DNA of 64,000 bases, taken from assembly GCA_036677425.1 (NCBI GenBank), contig JARFVT010000013.1, positions 744,001 to 808,000 of the forward strand, written 5' to 3'. Below are positions 48,324-55,326 of the stretch, piece by piece. How positions within the stretch are numbered: the stretch's first letter is position 1; each line of letters opens with the position of its first letter. The notes beneath the pieces are model-generated. The model did no database searches. It was not told the origin of the DNA and saw only the letters and a list, made by a program, of their open reading frames with translations. A program made the translations under genes and the position numbers. Source of the DNA: JARFVT01 sp036677425. Lineage in GTDB: Bacteria > Pseudomonadota > Alphaproteobacteria > UBA8366 > Aestuariispiraceae.

Positions 48324-49147
48324 AAACAGAAGATTTCGACCTTCTTTCTAAATTGCTAAAACAGCGGTCTGGTTTGATGCTAAATAAAGACAAACTTTAT
48401 TTATTAGAAACAAGATTGATGCCTGTTGCAAGAAAACACGGGCTTAAGGGCCTTGATGAATTATCGCAAGCGGTTCGTAGTAAAAGTGATGAAAAACTTA
48501 TTATTGATATAACAGAGGCAATGACAACAAATGAATCATTGTTTTTTCGTGATACAAAGCCATTTGATTTATTTAAAAATATATTATTACCTAAATTAAT
48601 GAAAACGAGAATCTCAACTAAACGTATTCGTATATGGAGTGCGGCATCATCAAGCGGGCAAGAGCCATATTCATTGGCAATGATGTTAAAAGAAGATGCG
48701 GCAAAGCTTGCTGGTTGGCGAATTGAGATTCTTGCAACTGATATTTCTGTTGAAATGTTAGATAAGGCAAGATCTGGGCTTTACACACAATTCGAGGTGC
48801 AACGCGGCTTACCAGTACAGTTTTTGGTTAAATATTTCAAACAAACTGGTGATAAATGGCAATTAGACCCAATGATTCGTTCTATGGTTCAGTTTCGTGA
48901 ATTTAATTTATTAAAGTCTCCTGCATCGCTTGGTATTTTTGATGTTGTATATTGCCGAAATGTGTTGATTTATTTTGATCAATTGACAAAAGGCAAAGTA
49001 TTGGGTGCAATTGCTAAACAAATGCCAAAAGATGGTGCTTTATTTCTTGGTGGAGCTGAAACTGTACTTGGTGTAACCGATGAGTTCAAACCTGTTGCAG
49101 GTCAGCGTGGTATTTATCAATTAAGCGATGGTAATGTTGGGATATAA
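48320..49147 (+). CDS. cheR: Chemoreceptor methyltransferase CheR
   Basis: Adds methyl groups from S-adenosylmethionine to receptor glutamates. The N-terminal helical domain is followed by the methyltransferase fold: MTTNESLFFRDTKPFDLF, IWSAASSSGQEPYSLAM (SAM loop) and DVVYCRNVLIYFD. 275 residues. It overlaps cheB by 4 bases and closes the che run. No chemoreceptor gene is within the window. A 14-bp palindrome at 49192-49205 lies in the convergent gap after it. Confidence 0.95.
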   Translation: MKTEDFDLLSKLLKQRSGLMLNKDKLYLLETRLMPVARKHGLKGLDELSQAVRSKSDEKLIIDITEAMTTNESLFFRDTKPFDLFKNILLPKLMKTRISTKRIRIWSAASSSGQEPYSLAMMLKEDAAKLAGWRIEILATDISVEMLDKARSGLYTQFEVQRGLPVQFLVKYFKQTGDKWQLDPMIRSMVQFREFNLLKSPASLGIFDVVYCRNVLIYFDQLTKGKVLGAIAKQMPKDGALFLGGAETVLGVTDEFKPVAGQRGIYQLSDGNVGI

Positions 49148-49263
49148 TTTTAATATAGATCGTTTTTAATATATTTTGGTAATTATACAGCAAGAATTAA
49201 TTCTTATGCGATGGTAAATATTGTAATAATTATCAAATAATAGCTTATAAATGATTGATAATT

Positions 49264-49674
49264 TTATAATTTGAAATTATTTGCTGGTTTTTTTGCCAGT
49301 TGAATTGATATCCAATTATCATCTGTTACGTAATTAGGAAAGTCATACCATTTACCGTCAACTTTGCCCATTTGACCATGAATAAAATGACCATTTTCTA
49401 TCTGTAATAAAATTTTATTTGCGCTGAAATTATCACCATTTCTTGTGGCAATATACCAAATTCCGATACCAGAATAGTCATAATTGATATCAATTTCAAT
49501 ATCACAGCCAAGTTCAATGCGATTATGACAAGTATAGTCATAAATTACAGCATTATTTTTATGGATGTTATAAAGCGTAAAAATGCATATATCAGCATTT
49601 CGCGCCATTCGTTTTATTTCTTTGGCAATCAGAATTTCCATCATCCCGATTACTTCTTTTCCGTATGGTTTCAT
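49264..49674 (-). CDS. Uncharacterised 136-residue protein
   Basis: I do not recognise this protein. The start is ATG 49674, preceded by GAGGT at 7 bases; an in-frame upstream start would add 11 residues. There is no signal peptide or membrane helix. The N-terminal third is basic (MKPYGKEV, EILIAKEIKRMARN), the middle is beta-like with alternating Ile/Tyr and acidic residues (GCDIEIDINYDYSG, GIGIWYIATRNGD), and the end is rich in Trp (KWYDFPNY, DDNWISIQL). Two Cys (DICIF, YTCHN) flank the middle. Base use is like its neighbours. It converges on cheR and diverges from ppiC, so it has its own transcript. Confidence 0.6.
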   Translation of the reverse strand: MKPYGKEVIGMMEILIAKEIKRMARNADICIFTLYNIHKNNAVIYDYTCHNRIELGCDIEIDINYDYSGIGIWYIATRNGDNFSANKILLQIENGHFIHGQMGKVDGKWYDFPNYVTDDNWISIQLAKKPANNFKL

Positions 49675-49884
49675 TGTGACCTCAAAAGAAACTAAATATA
49701 AATTCAATATATACTAAATAAAAAAGCTATCAATTACTTTTTTATACTTGTTCAGTTATTGATTGGTATGAATTATATTATTCATTGATATAAAAGAAAA
49801 TATTTGCGCTTGCTTTTGGGCATATCAATGATAACAATAATTCTTAATTATTAGAATATATCTTTTTTAATGGGAGTTATAAAA

Positions 49885-50205
49885 ATGCCAAATCAAGTTA
49901 GCGCAGCACATATTTTATTGATGTATTCAGGTTCAATGAGGTCTACGGCATCACGGGAAAAATCTGAGGCAATCGAGCTTATCAATTCATTAAAATCAAA
50001 AATTATTGAAGGCGAAGATTTTGCTGATTTGGCAAAGAATCATTCTGATTGCCCCTCAGCACAAGAAGGTGGTGATCTTGGAACATTTGGCCCTGGGCAA
50101 ATGGTGCCAGAATTTGAAAATGCAGCATTTAATATGGAAATTAATGATGTAAGTGATGTGGTTGAAACTGATTTTGGTTATCATTTAATTAAGCGTACTG
50201 GATGA
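49885..50205 (+). CDS. Parvulin-type peptidyl-prolyl isomerase
   Basis: A stand-alone isomerase domain of 106 residues without signal peptide, thus cytoplasmic like E. coli PpiC. Family motifs: AAHILLMY at the start, DFADLAKNHSDCPSAQEGGDLG and FGPGQMVPEFENAAF, ending FGYHLIKRT. The start is ATG 49885, with GGGAG 8 bases upstream; an ATG at 49870 overlaps that ribosome site and is rejected. Confidence 0.92.
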   Translation: MPNQVSAAHILLMYSGSMRSTASREKSEAIELINSLKSKIIEGEDFADLAKNHSDCPSAQEGGDLGTFGPGQMVPEFENAAFNMEINDVSDVVETDFGYHLIKRTG

Positions 50206-50231
50206 TTATTATAATATAAATGAGGTCTTAA

Positions 50232-51128
50232 ATGCTTATAGCAATATTTGCGGCACTTGGTGCAGCCATATGTTGGTCATGCAGCAGCTTATTTTCTGTT
50301 TATCCATCTAATTATCTTGGGGCGATTTGTTATAATCGTTATCGCAGCATTATAGTAAGTATAATATTGGCTATTATTGTAACTATTTTAGGCGGCTGGG
50401 CAACTATCCAAGGCGGCTATATGATGTTTCTATTGCTTATCGGTGGAATTGTCGGTGTTTTTTTAGGTGATACAGCCTTATTCATGACCCTGCGTCGTAT
50501 GGGACCAAGGCGTACGGCAATTTTATTTGCCATGAATGCCCCAATTGTTACATTTTTAGGATTTTTCTTTCTCGATGAAAAACTAAATATTAATGCTGCT
50601 ATTGGATGTAGCGTAATTTTGTCTGGAGTGATTTTGGCAATCATTTACGGTAAACGTAAATCACAATCGCATCATTGGGAAGAAGTTAAAGGTAAGCTTT
50701 GGGTTGGAATTGCATTCGGCATTTTAACCGCATCGGCACAGGCTGTTGGGATTATTATAACTAAACCAGTTCTGGACGCAGGCGCAGACCCAATTGCCGT
50801 ATCGGCTGTTCGTGTTGGCATTGCCGCAGTTGCTTTAATTCTTGTCGCGGCAATTCCAAATAAAAATTTAAAACCAATTAATCCACCAAATAAAAAATCA
50901 TTATTATTTGTTACCATAAGCGGTATGCTTGGCATGGGAATTGGTATGACTTTATTGCTTTATGCCTTAGCCAATGGTGATGCGGGTATTGTTGCTACAT
51001 TGGCTGCTACATCACCTGTTATGATGTTGCCATTATTATGGATAAAAACTAAAGAACGCCCCGCCGCAGGTGCTTGGCTTGGTGCAGCTCTTGTTGTCGC
51101 TGGAACAGGAATAATTTTTAATGGTTAA
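50232..51128 (+). CDS. EamA/DMT-family transporter
   Basis: An inner-membrane carrier with ten predicted helices in two EamA repeats (about residues 2-140 and 155-297). Conserved features are the early aromatic/Cys segment CWSCSSLFS, FFLDEKLN at the end of the first repeat and a matching end in the second. 298 residues. The substrate cannot be told from sequence; relatives export amino acids or metabolites. It lies 26 bases after ppiC and 31 before recO. Confidence 0.85.
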   Translation: MLIAIFAALGAAICWSCSSLFSVYPSNYLGAICYNRYRSIIVSIILAIIVTILGGWATIQGGYMMFLLLIGGIVGVFLGDTALFMTLRRMGPRRTAILFAMNAPIVTFLGFFFLDEKLNINAAIGCSVILSGVILAIIYGKRKSQSHHWEEVKGKLWVGIAFGILTASAQAVGIIITKPVLDAGADPIAVSAVRVGIAAVALILVAAIPNKNLKPINPPNKKSLLFVTISGMLGMGIGMTLLLYALANGDAGIVATLAATSPVMMLPLLWIKTKERPAAGAWLGAALVVAGTGIIFNG

Positions 51129-51159
51129 ATTTAACTAATAACTGGGCTATTATTTAAAT

Positions 51160-51888
51160 ATGCAATGGCAAGATTATGGTATTATTTTAGGGGTTAAACC
51201 GCATGGTGAAAGCTCTGCAATTTTGACTATGCTGACATATAATCATGGTCGCCATAAGGGTTTAATAAAAGGTGCATATGGCAAAAAATTACGCGGAAGT
51301 TTGCAATTAGGCAATAAATTATATCTTAATTGGCGCTCAAGACTTGAAGAGAATTTAGGCTTTTATAATATTGAATTAATCAACAGCAATGCGGCGGCGT
51401 TGATGTTAGAGGCAGGCAAGCTTAATGCGTTAATATCGGCATGTAATATAATCGATGCCACATTACCAGAACGTGAAATATATTTAAGCCTTTGTGAAAA
51501 TTTTGCAGCCTTAATGTTGGCTCTTGATCATCAAAGATGGCCTGAAATATATGTTAAATGGGAAATATCATTACTGGCTGAATTAGGTTTTGGTTTGAAT
51601 TTAGGATGTTGTGTGGTAACGGGGGTAGTTGATGATTTGATATATGTATCGCCTAAATCAGGTTGCGCGGTATCGGCGGCGGCTGGCTTGCCATATCATG
51701 ATAAATTATTATGCTTACCAAGCTTTTTAGTATCAAAATATAATCAAGATAAAATATCAGGCGATGATATAATTAATGGGTTGCATCTTAGTAGCTATTT
51801 CTTAAATCGGCATTTATTTAATGCAAATAATAAACCAATGCCAGATGCCAGAGTAAGGCTTATAAATTGGATTAATAAATATATCTGA
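51160..51888 (+). CDS. recO: DNA repair protein RecO
   Basis: Loads RecA on SSB-coated single-stranded DNA with RecR. An N-terminal OB fold (GIILGVKPHGESSAILTML, then GRHKGLIKGAYG) is followed by a helical domain. 242 residues, normal. In the C-terminal half LGCCVVTG holds two Cys, but the complete four-Cys zinc knuckle of some RecO proteins is not seen. parC follows after 95 bases. Confidence 0.92.
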   Translation: MQWQDYGIILGVKPHGESSAILTMLTYNHGRHKGLIKGAYGKKLRGSLQLGNKLYLNWRSRLEENLGFYNIELINSNAAALMLEAGKLNALISACNIIDATLPEREIYLSLCENFAALMLALDHQRWPEIYVKWEISLLAELGFGLNLGCCVVTGVVDDLIYVSPKSGCAVSAAAGLPYHDKLLCLPSFLVSKYNQDKISGDDIINGLHLSSYFLNRHLFNANNKPMPDARVRLINWINKYI

Positions 51889-51983
51889 TGATATTATTTC
51901 TATCAGTTGCGTTTTTTTTACCACCAATATACTATATATAGTATTGGCTATAGTGTTTAATAGTTTTTTACGAGTATGATAAA

Positions 51984-54200
51984 ATGAATAAAAAATCAAG
52001 CAAAATACAAATCACTCAATTTAGTGATGCGCTAAGTCAACGTTACTTGGCCTATGCATTATCAACAATCACCTCAAGATCTCTGCCTGATGTGCGCGAT
52101 GGCTTGAAACCAGTACATCGCCGATTGTTATTTGCCATGCGTGAATTAAAATTAAACCCTGATTCAGGTTTTAAAAAATGTGCGCGTATTGTTGGTGATG
52201 TTATGGGTAAATTCCACCCCCATGGCGATCAGGCAATATATGATGCGATGGTACGTTTGGCGCAATCTTTTTCCGTGCGTTATTTGCTTGTTGATGGACA
52301 AGGGAATTTCGGTAATGTTGATGGTGATAATGCCGCTGCCATGCGTTATACCGAAGCGCGTATGACGGAGGTTGCCAAGGCATTATTACAAAATATTGAT
52401 GAAGATTGCGTTGATTTTCGTGATACATATGATGGTGAAACAGCCGAACCGATTGTTTTGCCAGCGGCATTTCCAAATATTTTGGCAAATGGTGCCAGCG
52501 GAATTGCGGTTGGTATGGCGACCAATATTCCACCACATAACGTGGCGGAGATATGTGATGCGGCGCAATATCTTATTAAATCACCCAATGCGGGTTTTGA
52601 TAAATTAATTGATATGGTTACAGGACCAGATTTTCCCACTGGTGGTGTTTTATGCGAGGATCGTGAAACCATTAAGCATGCCTATGAAACAGGGCGCGGT
52701 AGTATGCGGGTGCGGGCAAGATGGGAAATTGAAAAATTAAAAGGCGGGCAATGGCAAATTGTCATTAGTGAAATACCCTATCAAGTACAGAAATCTAAAT
52801 TGATTGAACGTATTGCTGAATTAATTATTAGTAAAAAAATAACCATGCTAGATGATATTCAAGATGAATCAGCCGAAGATATTCGGGTAGTTCTTACGCC
52901 AAAATCACGCAATGTTGATCCTGAAATATTGATGGAATCCCTATTCAGGCAAAGCGATCTTGAGAATCGTTTTTCAATGAATATGAATGTGCTTGATCAT
53001 GGCCGCGTGCCAAAGGTGATGAATTTACGGCAAATTTTACAAGCATTTTTAAATCATCGTCATGATGTGCTTATTCGTCGTAAAAAATATCGTAAAATTC
53101 AAATTTTACACCGTTTGGAAATATTAAAAGGTTATATTATCTGTTTCCTTAATTTGGACGAGGTAATAAAAATTATCCGTGAAGCAGATAATGCTAAAAA
53201 ATCTTTAATCAAGGCATTTGATCTTTCAGAAATTCAAGCAGAAGCAATTTTAAATATGCGTTTGCGTTCATTGCGTAAATTAGAAGAAATAGAGCTACGT
53301 AAGGAGCATGAAACGCTTGAACTTGAATTAAAAGATGTAGATTTATTACTTAATGATGAGATGTTGCGTTGGAAAGTTATTAATAGTGAAATTGGTGAAA
53401 TTAAGAAAAAATTTGGTAAAAATACAATTGAAGGTAAACGCCGTACGGATATAATGCCAGCACCATCGGCAATTATTGTCCCATTAGAAGCAATGATAGA
53501 ACGCGAAGCAGTAACAATTGTAATATCTAAAAATGGCTGGATCAGGGCGTTAAAAGGCCATATCAGTGATATTAGCGATGTTAAATATAAAGAAGGCGAT
53601 GCGCCTTTTTATTGGGTTCATGGTCATACCACCGATAAATTATTAATATTTTGCACTAATGGGCGGTTCTATACATTGGGTTGTGATAAATTGCCTAGTG
53701 GGCGTGGGCATGGCGAACCATTGCGGGTGATGATGGATCTTGGCAATGAAGATAAATTTGTAAAATTCTTAATTTCCGATCCTGATAAAAAATTATTGGT
53801 GGCGGCATCCGATGGTAGGGGGTTTATCATTGCCGAAAAGGATATTATCGCTCAAACAAAAAATGGCAAGCAGATACTTAATGTTAGTGGTAAGTCCGTG
53901 GCAAAAATTTGTGTTGAAATCAATGGCGATATGATCGCCGTCATTGGTGAAAACCGTCGTTTTTCAATATTTCCACTATCCGACATGCCAGAAATGTCGC
54001 GCGGTCGTGGGGTTATTATTCAAAAATATCTGCAAGGTGGAATATCTGATTTAACAATATTTGATAAAAAAGATGGCTTATGTTGGAAAAGCGGTGATAG
54101 GGTTAGACGGGTCAGTAATTATGATGAATGGATTGTCAAACGTGGGCATGGCGGGCGAATGCCGCCAGCAGGTTTTCCGCGCAGTAATAAATTTAAATAA
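51984..54200 (+). CDS. parC: DNA topoisomerase IV subunit A
   Basis: The breakage-reunion subunit that decatenates daughter chromosomes. The active-site Tyr is in AAMRYTEARMTEVA; the quinolone-region helix reads GKFHPHGDQAIYDAMVRL. A C-terminal beta-propeller begins near residue 490. At 738 residues and lacking a GyrA-box, it is ParC and not GyrA. The last codons (NKFK and stop) are the first unit of a 13-bp tandem repeat. parE is not in the window. Confidence 0.93.
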   Translation: MNKKSSKIQITQFSDALSQRYLAYALSTITSRSLPDVRDGLKPVHRRLLFAMRELKLNPDSGFKKCARIVGDVMGKFHPHGDQAIYDAMVRLAQSFSVRYLLVDGQGNFGNVDGDNAAAMRYTEARMTEVAKALLQNIDEDCVDFRDTYDGETAEPIVLPAAFPNILANGASGIAVGMATNIPPHNVAEICDAAQYLIKSPNAGFDKLIDMVTGPDFPTGGVLCEDRETIKHAYETGRGSMRVRARWEIEKLKGGQWQIVISEIPYQVQKSKLIERIAELIISKKITMLDDIQDESAEDIRVVLTPKSRNVDPEILMESLFRQSDLENRFSMNMNVLDHGRVPKVMNLRQILQAFLNHRHDVLIRRKKYRKIQILHRLEILKGYIICFLNLDEVIKIIREADNAKKSLIKAFDLSEIQAEAILNMRLRSLRKLEEIELRKEHETLELELKDVDLLLNDEMLRWKVINSEIGEIKKKFGKNTIEGKRRTDIMPAPSAIIVPLEAMIEREAVTIVISKNGWIRALKGHISDISDVKYKEGDAPFYWVHGHTTDKLLIFCTNGRFYTLGCDKLPSGRGHGEPLRVMMDLGNEDKFVKFLISDPDKKLLVAASDGRGFIIAEKDIIAQTKNGKQILNVSGKSVAKICVEINGDMIAVIGENRRFSIFPLSDMPEMSRGRGVIIQKYLQGGISDLTIFDKKDGLCWKSGDRVRRVSNYDEWIVKRGHGGRMPPAGFPRSNKFK

Positions 54201-54247
54201 TAAATTTAAGTAATAAATTTAAGTAATAAATTTAAGTAATAAATTTA
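54185..54247 (+). repeat. 13-bp tandem repeat at the end of parC
   Basis: Nearly five copies of the unit TAATAAATTTAAG: a variant copy at 54185-54197 inside parC, three perfect copies (54198-54210, 54211-54223, 54224-54236) and a partial one to 54247. The parC stop lies in the second copy. It fills most of the gap to dat. Confidence 0.92.
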
Positions 54248-54272
54248 GTTGATATTTTAGGGAGAGATAATA

Positions 54273-55118
54273 ATGAGCAGAATTGTCTATGTTAATGGCG
54301 AATATCTACCTGAAGAAGACGCAAAAATTTCAGTATTTGACCGTGGTTTCTTATTTGCCGATGGGGTTTATGAGGTAACAACAATTCTTGAGGCAAGATT
54401 AATCGATAATGACGCGCATCTGGCACGGCTTGGGCGGTCATTGTCGGAATTATCAATGGATTTACCCATATCAATTGATGAGTTTATTGCGGCACAAGAA
54501 AAACTTGTTAAGCTTAATAAAATTACCGAAGGTGCGCTTTATTTGCAAGTATCACGCGGTGTTGCCGATCGTGATTTTGCCTTTCCAAAAAATGCGAAAC
54601 CATCATTGGTAATGTTCACACAAGAAAAAAACCTACTTAAAAATGATGCCTCAGAAAATGGTATCGAGATTATTTCAGTCGAAGATATAAGATGGGCAAG
54701 GCGCGATATTAAAACTGTACAATTATTAGCACCATCAATGGCAAAAGAACAAGCCTTGGCGGCGGGAGCAAATGACGCATGGCTGGTCGAAGATGGATTT
54801 GTTACCGAAGGCAGTTCCAATAATGCCCATATAATTAAAGATGGAACATTAATTACCAGACCAGTTAGCAATCATATCCTGCATGGTATTACCAGAGCAT
54901 CAATTCTTGAATTATGTCAAAAAGACGGCATCAAGCTTGAAGAACGTAAATTCACAATGGAAGAAGCATATAATGCGGATGAAGCATTTATCACAAGTGC
55001 AACAACATTCGTTTGGCCAGTAGTTAAAATGGATGGTAAAAATATTGCCAATGGAAAACCGGGGCCTGTAACAAAACATTTGCGCAAGCTTTATATCGCT
55101 AATGCGTTAAAGCGATAG
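54273..55118 (+). CDS. dat: D-amino-acid transaminase (fold-type IV PLP enzyme)
   Basis: Swaps amino groups between D-amino acids and 2-oxo acids, usually D-Ala and 2-oxoglutarate, supplying D-Glu or recycling D-Ala. The start MSRIVYVNGEYLPEEDAKIS and FDRGFLFADGVYEVTT are typical; the PLP-binding Lys is in DIKTVQLLAPSMAKEQA, and VEDGFVTEGSSNNAHI is conserved. 281 residues. GGGAGAG precedes ATG 54273. A branched-chain transaminase is a related alternative, but length and motifs fit D-amino-acid enzymes better. Confidence 0.88.
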   Translation: MSRIVYVNGEYLPEEDAKISVFDRGFLFADGVYEVTTILEARLIDNDAHLARLGRSLSELSMDLPISIDEFIAAQEKLVKLNKITEGALYLQVSRGVADRDFAFPKNAKPSLVMFTQEKNLLKNDASENGIEIISVEDIRWARRDIKTVQLLAPSMAKEQALAAGANDAWLVEDGFVTEGSSNNAHIIKDGTLITRPVSNHILHGITRASILELCQKDGIKLEERKFTMEEAYNADEAFITSATTFVWPVVKMDGKNIANGKPGPVTKHLRKLYIANALKR

Positions 55119-55146
55119 CATGAAACTATAATATATAGATTACATA

Positions 55147-55175
55147 TAAAAATAGCCCTGCTGTAAAGCAGGGCT
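55147..55175 (-). terminator. Terminator of fdsA (- strand)
   Basis: A perfect 8-bp GC-rich stem, AGCCCTGC (55154-55161) and GCAGGGCT (55168-55175), with loop TGTAAA. On the - strand it is followed by ATTTTTA, the expected T run; on the + strand no T run follows. It lies about 150 bases after the fdsA stop. It may also slow + strand transcripts from dat, which end just upstream. Confidence 0.7.
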
Positions 55176-55253
55176 AGAGTAGGATTGGGGCTGGACATAA
55201 TAAAATATCCAGAGTTTATGTAAATAATTATATTGCTATAGTGTGATAAGTTC

Positions 55254-55269
55254 ATTGACCATGGTCAAT
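55254..55269. promoter_or_regulatory. 16-bp perfect palindrome between dat and fdsA
   Basis: ATTGACCATGGTCAAT reads the same on both strands. It lies in the 208-base gap between two convergent genes, 58 bases after the fdsA stop, where an operator would not be expected. No T run adjoins it. It might be a protein site or part of a 3' RNA structure. The rest of the gap shows only the terminator hairpin. Confidence 0.3.
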
Positions 55270-55326
55270 TATCTATAATGGTATCTTATAAATATATAAT
55301 CCGTTGTTACGGCTAATAATTGATGA

